From Polysphondylium violaceum (lineage: Eukaryota; Evosea; Eumycetozoa; Dictyosteliales; Dictyosteliaceae), in assembly GCA_000277445.1 (NCBI GenBank), contig AJWJ01000097.1, forward strand, positions 1 through 57,623: a stretch of 57,623 nt of DNA. Reading direction: 5' to 3'. Position numbers and translations under genes: made by a program. Below are positions 45,459-56,843 of the stretch, in pieces (positions within the stretch are counted from its first letter, which is position 1; each line of letters begins with the position of its first letter). The notes under the pieces are model-generated. The model was not told the origin of the DNA. It saw only the letters and a program-made list of their open reading frames with translations, and ran no database searches.

Positions 45459-46534
45459 TTGATAATAACGATAATAATGATATTGTTAATAATAATGACT
45501 CAACAACTACAACCACAACTACAACAACTACTACAAATAATAATAATGATTTTCCAATGGAAGATATTAATGGAGTTGAAAATAATGATATTATGATGGA
45601 GAATGGCGAATCATCTCAAATGGTTCCAAACGAAGAAACCATTCAAGAATATGGACTAGATAAACCAATTCATTTAAATGGTACACAAAATTATTTATCT
45701 ATAATTTCAAAAAGAAAATCAAATCAACAACCAACAATACCATCTTCAAAACAATCTGTATTTAAAAATGACATTCCAATTAAATCAATACCAAAGCAAT
45801 CTTTACAATATTTTAATCAACAAATGAAACACTTGTTAAAACAAGGTACATTCAATATGGACAATTCACTCAAGAATGACATTCAAATCAAAAACAACGA
45901 TCTCTTGGAGAAAACTATTCAAAATGTAGATATTTCAAAAGTTGATACAAATGAAATTAAAAATATTTCAAATACAATTCTCAAAGACACTGGAATAGAT
46001 TTGGATTTTATAAATAATTTAATTTCCACTCAAAATGATAATAATAATAATAATAATACAGATGTAAATAGAAATAATAATAACGATAGTGATAAGTTAC
46101 CAACAACCACCACAACAACTACAACTACTACAACCACAACAAATAACAATAATAATGTTCATAAATTACTCAGAGATAACTTTGATGAAATATTTAAATT
46201 ACAAATGATACAACATCAAAAGAAAATCATTGGTGTCTCTGAATCTGAATATTTATTAGCCAAACAATTATTTGATAATATTGGTAAAATTGGAGTTAAT
46301 TTCCCTCCATCTGCATTGATTCAATCCAAAGAAGCAATTCGTAATGCAATTATTAGTAGTGGTATTTATATTGGTTCTGGTAGAAAGCCTAGAAATCCTC
46401 CCAAACATGTTAGAAAGGATACTCATAGTAATGATGAGATAATGTCTGAAACAAATACTGCCACCAATCAAGAAGACAACATTGAACCAACAACAACTAC
46501 TACATCAGAAACTGTAACACAATCCACTAATTAA
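43315..46534 (+). CDS. BRD7/BRD9-like bromodomain protein, 1000 aa
   Basis: Acetyl-lysine reader, probably a chromatin-remodelling subunit. Exon 1 is 43315-43327 (13 nt: MTKK plus one base); a 217-nt intron leads to exon 2 43545-46534. The bromodomain lies at residues ~214-315: FYDPVTEEIAPNYFKYIKEP, MDFTTMLKKN, SIGKFIYDFSLICENCMAYN (the conserved Asn) and YYKEAKKLLVTGKGII, closest in pattern to BRD7/BRD9. An acidic tract (EEEEYDQEQDQ) precedes it; an acidic run, poly-Gln, poly-Asn and poly-Thr follow. A conserved-looking C-terminal helical part occurs near 820-945. A closer acceptor at 43397-43398 would give an exon that stops after ~20 codons, so the long intron is preferred. Confidence 0.88.
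45380..45460. repeat. (AAT)n repeat encoding poly-Asn in the bromodomain protein
   Basis: Nearly pure AAT codons, with AGT interruptions at the start, encoding about 27 Asn. It lies in a linker of the bromodomain protein. Confidence 0.9.
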
Positions 46535-46821
46535 TTATCTTGTTTATTAATTATTTTTGTAGTGCGATTATATAAAAATAAAATTCTCAATCCAAAGATA
46601 TCTAAATATAATATTATATATCTCTTCTTACAAAACATTGAGAAAAAACTTTTATATATGAAACATAGTTTTCTTTATTGAACTAATCTTAGTATTACAC
46701 AATTAATGTTTCTATTAAAATATCAATTAGATTTGTTATCTGTGCTTTTATATCTGTGTGTGTTTGTTATGTATATTATTGGAATCATTTGCTTTATATC
46801 AAGTGTGTATTTATATTCAAT
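46535..46821. terminator. Convergent 3' ends of bromodomain and LOG genes
   Basis: 287 bp between two converging stops. AATAAA occurs at 46577-46582 (+), 43 nt after the bromodomain stop, so it is a probable polyadenylation signal. Confidence 0.45.
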
Positions 46822-47574
46822 TTAAGCTTGTGATGGTTTTACCCAAGTTAAGAGGGATTTGGGTGGTGGCTTTGATTCTAATTGATTTAATAAATCAACT
46901 GGATCTGAACTAAATACAATAGAGTTAATAAAGGTTGGATCAACAAAGCCGCTGCTTGCTGATCCTTTGAAAAGTGCAATTAAAGGATCATAATAACCAT
47001 TGATATTTAAAATACCAACTGGTTTAGAATGAATACCAAGTTGAACCCAAGTTAAACATTCTAATAATTCCTCTATTATTTTCATTATTATAGATAGATA
47101 GATAAATGTAAGTAAGAGGTGTCATTTAAATGAATTTATAGTAATAGAGTATATAATAGATAAATTACCAAATGTACCAAGACCACCAGGTAAAGCAATA
47201 AAAGCATCAGATTCAGTATACATAATTTGTTTTCTAGAGTGCATATCATCAACATAAACAACATCACCAACAGTGGTACCAGAGATTTCTTTTGGGGATA
47301 ATGATTTTGGAATGATACCTTTGACTTTACCACCACCATCTTGAACACCATGAGACACAGCACCCATGAGACCAATGTTACCGCCACCATACACTAAACC
47401 ATACTTTCTATCGGCCATTTCTTTAGCCAAGATCTTGGTTACCTCTACAAAAGAAGCTGAATTACCTGGTTTGCTTCCACAAAATACACAGATGTTTTTA
47501 ATTTTATTAAGGATTTGTCTATCATTGTTGTTGATATCTGCAGCTGTTGTTGTTGTTGTGGTTGTAGTTTCCAT
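46822..47574 (-). CDS. LOG-family cytokinin nucleotide phosphoribohydrolase, 218 aa
   Basis: Lonely-guy (LOG) enzymes release free cytokinin base from its riboside 5'-monophosphate. Exons 47169-47574 and 46822-47072, 96-nt phase-1 intron. Family signatures: CVFCGSKPGNSASFVE at ~25-40, LVYGGGNIGLMGAVSHG, MHSRKQIM (catalytic Arg) and PGGLGTFEELLE, the PGGxGTxxE motif rebuilt across the splice, then TWVQLGIHSKPVGILN. Length is typical. The start METTTT (47574) is preferred over an upstream in-frame ATG at 47601. Dictyostelids make the cytokinin-like discadenine and isopentenyladenine, so a role in cytokinin production is reasonable; that is inference. Confidence 0.92.
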
Positions 47575-47984
47575 TTCAAATACTCTATATGATATACACA
47601 CGTATATGGTATCACGATATGTCTATATGTTTTATCAAATACTATAATGAAAAAAAAAAAAAAAGTTGAGGGAAAAAAACGAGAAATCTAGCACATTCTG
47701 ATAATTGTAAAAAAAAAAAAGTTTTAATATGGCATAAACGTCTTGTGGTCACACAACGGTATTTTATAAAATCTCTAAAATTTTTCAAAGTGTGGTGTGG
47801 TTTTACAAATAAACAAAGTTTGCCCTATATGCATTAATTAATTGAGTTTTTCTCCTTCAAGTTCTTTTTCGCTATGATATATACTTTGAGTTTTGAGGCA
47901 CCACATGGGTTTTTTTAGGAAAGTTACAAAAAAAAAGCAAATATACTTTAAAGGTAAAGTTTTGGGAATATTTTGATGCAAATC

Positions 47985-48325
47985 CTATTGGGAAGATATA
48001 TCTTTTAAAGACACTTTTGTTTTTTGTTTAATTAATAAAATTAATTTTTTTAATTTTTTTAATTTTTCAAATTTCAAGATAAAAGATCCTATTTGACTGT
48101 TTTTATCAACAGATTTTTCAATACCTTTGAGATGTTCAATTTCTTTTAAAAATATTCTTTTCTTCAATTAGATCTGGAAATTTTTATATCAGAAATACTA
48201 TAGTTTACACGACGTGAATCAATCGTCATTAAATAATCACCAAAATTAATTAATAAACCCAACTTGTTTTTCTCACTCTCTTTATCAATTAGGCAAAGAG
48301 TAGATCATTATACACTAAAGAAAAG
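47985..48325 (-). pseudogene. Decayed gene of unknown family
   Basis: Three neighbouring stretches on the minus strand read like real protein (LLINFGDYLMTIDSRRVNYS; FPDLIEEKNIF; IEHLKGIEKSVDKNSQIGSF) but lie in different frames. There is no start, and there are a few breaks. An acceptor-like tract precedes the first. I do not recognise the parent. No viral or mobile-element feature is visible. Confidence 0.4.
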
Positions 48326-49212
48326 AGCAAAAACAACACCAATACAATTCCTAGCCTTAAATAATATCAAAACATAATAATAATAACACACAACCTCCAA
48401 CCTATGGCTATTTGGTGGAAACTGTTCACCAATTAAATAGAAATAATAATAATTTGAACTTTACATTGAAAATATTTTATTCATTAGGCAAGTTAGAACC
48501 CTATTTTTAAAATAGCAACAACAAGAATAATAATTTAAATTTTTCGGTCCACGGTATCCCATTCCAATTGGTCAAAAATATAAACAGCTATAAAAAATTT
48601 TCAATAAAAGAAAAAATAGAGAAAAAAACACAAAACAAAAAAGAAATACAATAAATAATAATAATAATATAGTTTTGTGTCAAATAAACAATTCAGTGAA
48701 GAAATCTTAATAGAAAAGATAAAAGATAAGATATCAAAACAGTACGTATTTACTTTTTTTTTTTTTTTTTTTTTTTATTGTTTTTTTCCCTCCATGCTCA
48801 TTCTATTTTAATTCGTGTGTATTTTGTATTCACTTCATTACCCACACACACACACACTATATCTTATTTTCATCCTACCAATTCATTTTCAATATATCTC
48901 TTTTACAAAAAAAATTATCAAATCTTTCATTTTTGATTACTAGTAGAAAGGAGTTTTCATCCTTTTGATTGTTGTCAATATCCACATTAAAGGGGGGGTG
49001 GTAAAATCTTCCACTCACTTCACTTTTAGGGAAAAACACTATTTAAATATTTTTAAATCTCACCCCACTCTCCATGTCCTACCTGAATATCTGTATTGCA
49101 GAGTGGGTGAGTGTTGGTGGTGTCTGTGGGGTAGTTTTGTCTTTTAATTACCATAATGTTTGGATCTCCAACTATCCATCACTCGATTCATCATCACTAA
49201 AATATACTCACT

Positions 49213-49239
49213 CCCTCCCTCACCCACCCACACCCGCCC
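49213..49239 (-). other. G-quadruplex motif (six G triplets on minus strand)
   Basis: Six CCC tracts on the plus strand separated by 1, 3, 1, 3 and 1 nt. The minus strand therefore reads GGG six times with very short loops, a textbook quadruplex motif. It lies about 1.35 kb upstream of the hybrid kinase start. Confidence 0.7.
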
Positions 49240-50251
49240 ACATTATTTTTCACATCCTAAATAAATTTAATATATCAAATCTTTGCACAGAACATCGATA
49301 TAAATCTAAACATAAATATTGTTTTTGTGAATATTTATGTTTAATCTATTTTTTCAAATATCAACAACAATAACACCCATTATTGAAACAAACAAACAAA
49401 CTAGTAATCATAATAACAAAAACACATTCATATTTTTCTCTTCATGATAATGTAAACTATTAAATATATCCATCACAAAACACAACAATAGAGTATTATA
49501 GAATATCGATACAAAAATGTAATTAATAAACCACCATCATAAAAATAAAAATATGGGTACCCGATAACCTGTGAGCACCCCCAACACACTTTTTTCCTCT
49601 TTTATGTTTTGTTGTCATATTGTTGTTCGTTTTTTTTTTTTTTTTTTTTTTATTTTTTCTCCCCACAACTGATTAATCAAAAAAAACCAACAGAGATATC
49701 AATCTCACAGATTTTTATGAAATTAATTTAAAAAAAAACCTAAAAAACATTGATGTTTGTTTGTTACTCTTTATACTCATTTTATCCACAACACTGTATT
49801 CTTATCGTTGTAGTACTTTTAAAAACTACGTTACACACACAAACACACAGAAAGATAGATAGAGATAGATAAATTCTACATTCTATCATCATATGAAAGA
49901 CAGAGAAAAAGCCCATTTTTTAGAATCTCATAACATCATCAATTACACCCAAACAACAAAATAGGAATAGAAAAAGAGAGGTTAAACATTAACATTATTA
50001 TCATACATACCAACACCCATTCACCACCATTCTATGTATATATATAAAATTTAAAACTAAACCTTTTTTATTTTTTTATTTTTTTGGTATGATGTTGTTG
50101 AACAAAACACCACCTTTTTAATTTATCATTTCATCCATATACAGATTTTAATTTTATAAATATTTTTTCATTTTTTTTTTTAAAAAATTTTAAATTTATT
50201 TGGTCCAACAAAAACCAATAAAAGCAACACTTTTGTGCCTCATAGTTTAGT

Positions 50252-50282
<31 letters not shown>
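50252..50282. repeat. (AGT)n microsatellite
   Basis: About ten AGT units, ~310 bp upstream of the kinase ATG, probably in its promoter or 5' leader. Confidence 0.85.
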
Positions 50283-50283
<1 letters not shown>

Positions 50284-50589
50284 CATAGTATTACTAGTAT
50301 ATTAATTCACAGCACAGTATGTATATATTTGGGTTTGTTTTTTTAGTAATTTTGTTTTTCTTTTTTTTAATTGGGTACTTCTTTTTTTGTCTTGTGTCTC
50401 TGTGTTTGGGTAGATAGTATATATAGATATATTAATGTGTGTGTGTGTTTTTAGTGTGCCTCTTTCTGTAAAAGTAATTTTTTCTGTGTGTCTGTTTACT
50501 ATTTCAAATTCAGCAGATTATTAATTGGTGAATACCAAAAAATAAAAATAATATTTTATACACTTACTCATTCACTCTACTAGAGAATA

Positions 50590-53500
50590 ATGCCCGATAC
50601 TTCCTCACCAATAAGCAGTAGTCCGATTAAAACTAGAAACCAAATAGATTCAAACAACGATGACGAACAAGATACAGCAGCAGCAACAACAGCGGTATCT
50701 CCTCAACAACAGGTATATCAGCCTCTTTTGGTCGAACAGCAACAACAACTCGCAACAGCATCCCTATTGAGCAGAATAGACGAAGGACATGTGGCGGCGA
50801 CAAGTGGTGTTGATTCTAAACAGCAGTACTTTAATAGCAATCGTTCCCTCATACATGACCCTTTCAAGTCATCATCAGCATCATCAACTCCACCACACTC
50901 TAGTTTAGCAACACCTTCTACAGCATCATCAACCACCACCCCACCATCACATAATGACGAAAGAGCATATTCATTACCCAATAATTTAAGTTTATCTTCA
51001 TTGGCAAACTTGAAATACAGACCACAATTTATTAAATACAGCAACAACAGCAGTAATGGGGGTGCAAACAGTAACAATAACAACAACAACAGTAATTCTA
51101 ACGCCCCTGGAAAAAGATATCAACAACATGACACAAAGATAGACACTATAAACGAGAGTAGTCCAACAACTATTTCAAATTTAAAATCTTCACTTGGGTT
51201 TTCGAAAAAAATATCCTCTTTACCAAATAATAATAATAATAATAATAACAATAATAACAACATGAATAACTATTTATCTAATACACAACCACAAAACTTG
51301 TCACCCAAATCTTCACCAAAGCTCAGTTCGATGCAATCTATTTCTTTGCCAAATATATATTCACCTTTAAGTTCACTATCATCGTCTTCATATACTTCCT
51401 CTACCTCCCCTGTATCTTATTCACCATCAACAGCCACCACATCCACATCTAATTCAAATAACAATTCATTTTTAAGAAAATCTACATCTACAACATCAAA
51501 CAACAATAACAATAACAATAATAATAATAATAGTAATATTAATAATACCCTCAATAATATTGGTAATCCATTAAACTATATGTCTGAATTTGACTTAAAT
51601 AACAGTAATAGTAATAATAATAACTCTAGTAATAATTCTAGTAATAATTCTACAAATTCAGATATAAAGAAAAAATATCACAATCACAGCTATACAAATA
51701 ATAATAGTAATAGTAGTAGTGGTAGTAATAATAGTAACAATAGTAGTAGTAGTAGTAATAGTAGTAGTAATAATAATAATAAATCGTCCCTATCCTCAAA
51801 TAATGTAAATAATATTGTAAATAACAAAAACAACAATAGTAATAGTAATAACAACAACAATAATAATAACAATAATAATAATAATATTAATAACAACAAT
51901 AACAACAACAACAATAATAATAACGAAGATAATTTAACACCATCAATTGAAAGTGAATCATTCTTTTCAAGTCGAGGTAGTATGAATTTAATTCATATTA
52001 CATTGATATCAGTTTTATTATTTTATTTATTCCTTTTGATATCTAAAAAATTTTTAAATAGAATCTATCAATGGAATAATAATGTAAATTCATTATTTAT
52101 CCTTATTTTTTCATTTCACTTTTTATTTTCAATTTTATTTTTATTTATATTGATCGTGTTGAAAAGAGTTAAATCAAATGTACAAATTATTCAATCTATC
52201 GAATTTTCAACTCTACTAGATTTCAATGTCTCTGATTATATATTCTATGGTATTGCTTTATCTGGTATTATCAATTTAATTATGGTTCACTCTTTTTTTA
52301 ATCCAAAAGAAGATTTATCTTTATCCTATGATCCAATTTCAAATGTAAATAATTTTATTAATGACTACTATTATTAGATATCATATAAATATACTAATAA
52401 GATAATACATTCATAATATTAGGTCAGTTCATGTATAGAATTTTTTATTGGTGGAATATCTTTAAACTTTTTTCAAATATATAAAAACAGAGAATTGATT
52501 AAATATACAATGAATAGTGGTGGTGTCAATGAACATGATACTCTTAGAGCTAAACAACAACAACAACAACAACAACAACAGCCTATTCATCATCATCACC
52601 ATCATCACCATCATCACTCCATGTCTGGTGATAATTTGGATAGTATTGAAAATGGATTTGGTAGAATGAATGATCGCATTTCTTTTAGTACCATTAATAT
52701 TTGGAATCATTTCACAACATTCTTGTCTAGAATATATCTTTGTCTTGGTCTTACATATATTTTAATCATTATTAGATTAAATTATGAACCATTGAATCAA
52801 TTGATCATCTCTACATTTACATTTGAAGAAGGAAACGCCTCACCTCTATTATTTCAAACACCCATTTCAATGTTGTTGTACTTTATTCAATTGATTCTCT
52901 TGTTAAACACCTATGGTAAATTTAGAAACAACAGATTATTGGGTTTCATTATCAGTACAATCTTTATGGAACTCTCGTCTTTGGATGCATTTGGTTTAAA
53001 CAACAAATTGTTTGAATCTTATTTCTTTGAAAAACTACTACTCAGACGATGGATTAGATCATGTACACTTGTGTTTCCCATTGTTGGTATTATTGTCGAT
53101 TTGTACAACTCTCATATCAGTCATATGAAATACTTGAAAACTCTAGACGACCTACTCTTGCACTCTAAAGACGTCAATCAAAAGTTGAATAGAAAGATTA
53201 AATCCAAACAAGACAAACTCGTGTCCACCACTCAATTCCTTGTCAATGCCATCTCTCAGATAAAGAATATCTCCCAAGGCACTGGATCCATTATTAGTCT
53301 GCTCAACGATACCGACATTCAACCCAATCAAGTGGCCTACTTACAAAAGTTTTCCAAATCCTATGATCATTTGAATCTCTTGTCCAAAGAATGTTTATAT
53401 TATTCAGAGTTAAGAAATCTAAAGAAAACAGATTTGGAAAATCTAAACTTTACTCTTGAAAATCTTTTGGAGGAAGTGATTTCAAATCCAAACGTTAGAC

Positions 53501-54723
53501 AACACTTTGAAGAAAAAGATATAGATTTATTCTACCTCATTGATCATGATGTACCAACTCAATTGGTGGGTGATTTCCAAAGAATGAAAACTGTTTTATT
53601 AAAACTATTGGTAAATTCAATTAAAGCTACCTATCAAGGAGAAGTTTATATTAAAGTATCATTGGGTAACAGTAATAGCAATACTTCATTAACATCATCA
53701 GCAGATAATAGTAGTAAAAACAAAAAGAATGAAGTTGTATTAAACTTTACAGTCACCGATACAGGTTGTGGTATAGATCCAGATTATTTTGATCAATTAT
53801 TTGAACCATTTGCTTTTAGCTTTTTAAATTCAGATGGTGATCTTGGACTTGGTCTTAGTATTTGCAAGATTATATCAAACCTTATGGGTGGATCAATAAC
53901 AGCATCATCCATTCCTTCAAAAAGCTCAACCTTTGTATTCTCTGTGCCCATTAAAAAACAACCAACCACAATCACCTCTAGTCGTCAACCAAACATTGTC
54001 AAATGGGGTAAAGGATTAAAGGTGTTGGTTATCGATGATAATCCAAAAGTGGGTCAAGTGTTTGAAATGCATTTGGAACCATTGGGATTCAATGTTGTCA
54101 AATGTTTTTCAGTTGCTCAGGGTATTGCCACTTTTAAAGAGACCAAAGATTTCAATATCATTTTCATGGACTCTATGATGCCCTACATCAATGTCGAAGA
54201 GATAAAGCAAATTAAAAACGATCCAATCAATGTTTGCAATCCTCCTTTGGTGCTCATGTGTACAGGTAAACAGAGAAAGTCATATGATTTCCAAAATGTT
54301 CACTTTTTGTATAAACCCATTAAAAAGGAACAATTAATTCTTATCACCCAAACCCTGTCTTGGCCAAACAATTGTGTTGGCACATTGCCCAATAATAATA
54401 TACCAATCAATGTATCTTCAACATCTCTACAAAACACTCCCCTATTCAATACATCTATAAGCACATTGTACGGTACATCCAACAGTGGAACTTCCCAAAG
54501 AAGTGCATCAACACCCTCAACACCACTCCCTTTGAGTTTGACTGAAAGCTTTAAATCAAAGTATTCAAAACTCATTGAAAGTAATACTTCCTCCCCTGCA
54601 TCCTCTTCCAGTATTCAAAGTACTACCAGTGCAACATTATTGAAAACTCCTACCCTCACTCCATTGGCAACCTCTGATATCTCTGCGACATTTATTAATG
54701 ATGCATCAAGTCTCCAAAGTGCA

Positions 54724-54806
<83 letters not shown>

Positions 54807-55872
54807 TAACAATAGCAATATTATTTCCACTTCTCCATCAATATTAAACTCTCCATTGGGATCATCGTCTACTATTAGCTCATCACCAGAACAACAATAT
54901 AATGATAGTGGTATTATAAGTAGTAATCCCATTACAACAACAAAAACTAGCAATGCTAAAAATCAACCCAAAACTCATTTATCATTCTTGGAGAGCTCTA
55001 ATCCTATGCTCTTGTCTCTAAGTGATAGTGATGATTTAAATGCAGCAACATCCAATGATAATAGCGCTATTGTTGATAATATCCCCTCATCCAGTACACC
55101 AATGAGTCAACCTTTATCCGCTGGTAGTGGTAGTCCCAAGGAATCATTTAGTTTAACAGCTTCTGAAACCAATAGTCCCAAGATAAAATCAAGTGTTGAA
55201 ATTGTTAGAGATGATAATAATAGTATTGATAATTTATCACTACACAGTAACAATAGTATTGGTAGCAATAATAGTGTTGGTACTCAATCACCAATACCTC
55301 AAATTAAAGAAGGTTTTGAACCACAAAATAGATCAATAGCTCAATCATCTCTTGATATATATGGATCCAATACTCCACCAACTAATAGTAATCCTAATAC
55401 CCCAAATGCTTCAAATTCTGGCAGTGGATCAACTACTCCAAATCCATTAAATAATAATAGTAATCAAAATAATAATAATTCAATTAATAATGTAAATGTA
55501 CTTTTAGTCGAAGATAATCCAGTCAATGCTAAAATTGCAATGACTGTACTGAGAAAACATAACTTTAAAGTGGAGCTAACTAGCAATGGTCAAGTGGCTA
55601 TGGATAAAATCAAAACTAACCACTCTCAATTTCAACTCATTCTTATGGATATTCATATGCCAGTAATGGATGGAATTACATGTTCAAAACTAATTAGAAA
55701 ATTTGAAACTGCCCACGGTTTAAGAGCAATCCCAATCATTGCCCTCACTGCTGATACCACTGCTGGTCATAAAAATACTTGCTTGGAGGCTGGTTGTAAT
55801 GAATTTATGCCAAAGCCATTAGACTATCCTTCTTTAATTGATCTCTTGAAGAAGTTGATCACCTCTAATTAA
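50590..55872 (+). CDS. Hybrid sensor histidine kinase-like protein with two receiver domains, lacking the phosphoacceptor His, 1734 aa
   Basis: Exons 50590-52344 and 52423-55872, 78-nt phase-0 intron, so the two long open frames are one gene. Residues 1-~470 are Ser/Asn/Gln low complexity. Several TM helices follow (for example LIHITLISVLLFYLFLLI, LFILIFSFHFLFSILFLFIL), three before and about four after an intervening poly-Gln/poly-His stretch. The dimerisation helix aligns to HisKA, but FLVNAISQIKN (857-867) has Ser863 where SHEIRTP has His. The ATPase looks intact: VNSIKAT N-box (~981-987), DTGCGI (~1031-1036), GLGL (~1060-1063). Receiver 1 (~1116-1234) has FMDSMMP (D1167) and YKP. Receiver 2 (1609-1734) is canonical, with LVEDNP, LMDIHMPVMDG (D1661), ALTAD and PKP. 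Dictyostelid hybrid kinases feed RdeA-RegA-type relays. Confidence 0.92.
54724..54802. repeat. (AAT)n repeat encoding poly-Asn in the kinase
   Basis: About 26 consecutive AAT codons in the linker between the two receiver domains. Confidence 0.92.
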
Positions 55873-56304
55873 TTAACAACAATAATAAATTAATAATAAT
55901 AATATTAGCTTTATTAAAAAGGTTTATTTGTGTTTACTATAATGATGACAAGGGTAAATTGTGTGGAATAAAAATATGTACAGATGAGGACTCTTCAGTT
56001 GTATGATTTTATAGTTGAGTTGGTATTATTTGTTTTTATTTTAATTGATAGCACTCGTATGATTACACACTGTGTAAACACAAATGCTAAATAAGAAAAA
56101 TAATTAGGCACAATGATGATATCTGTTGTTGATAAATCTAAATTTATTGATTTTAAAAAAAACACAAATTAGATATTGACTATGATCACTTTTTCTTTAG
56201 CTAGCTAACCTAAAGCATTCTTGACATAAATCTTGTATCAAATCTAAATATTTATGCCACTTAAAAAAACAAAATTATTAAACAATAAACTATAGTATGA
56301 ATCG
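55873..56304. other. Intergenic spacer
   Basis: AT-rich DNA downstream of the kinase. AAT-rich polyadenylation-like sequence lies just after its stop. No gene seen. Confidence 0.5.
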
Positions 56305-56740
56305 AAATCAATCTATTACAATTTATGCGGCGAGATCATTATTAACAATTATATATTTTACTATCAAAGCAACAATGTTACTATTCCTGGAGATTCTAAT
56401 GTTGCAGCTACAACAACTGATCCATTTATTGCTGTCAAAATATTTGAACACAAAGATGGAAAGAGATTTTCAAAACTACTTCTATACACTAAGGGTTTTT
56501 GGAGTAAATTGATTAATTTCCAATGTATTTTTATTGTTATCAAACACCTAAGAAATATCAATAGAACTAATCATTGAAGCAGACATGATAGATGTTTATT
56601 CAAAAATAAAAATTACTTTGTGGATCTATCTCAAAATAGAAAAGCATTTTGACGATGAACCTACCAAACTCTTGATGGGACATTTTTTAACAAGATGCAT
56701 TTTTATCTTTTTAAATTATTATCATTTTTATCTATTTTTT
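56305..56740 (+). pseudogene. Decayed gene of unknown family
   Basis: Two consecutive stretches have protein-like composition: one with VTIPGDSNVAATTTDPF then VKIFEHKDGKRFSKLLL, and one with ELIIEADMIDVYSKIKI then EKHFDDEPTKLLMGHF. They lie in different frames and there is no usable ATG at the head. A few breaks separate it from an intact gene. The family is not recognised, and no element ends are visible. Confidence 0.4.
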
Positions 56741-56843
56741 TAATTTAGCGCCCTTTTCAAAGCACACCACAAAATATTTAGGGCTTTGATCATAAATATA
56801 TATTTTCTTTTTTTTTTTACTTTTATATAAACTATACTATAAA

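Larger units (their letters stand above)
47575..50589. promoter_or_regulatory. 3-kb divergent region between LOG and histidine kinase genes
   Basis: Holds a decayed gene (47985-48325, minus), long T runs (48755-48777, 49630-49652), a G-quadruplex motif (49213-49239), an AGT repeat (50252-50282) and several CA/GT-rich patches. Dictyostelid signalling genes often have long upstream regions; most of this is presumably kinase promoter. Confidence 0.4.

Noticed and set aside
52378-52494. Two separate genes, a membrane protein and a soluble histidine kinase
   Set aside because: A phase-0 intron at 52345-52422 with good donor and acceptor joins both open frames, and the downstream frame is open back to the acceptor.
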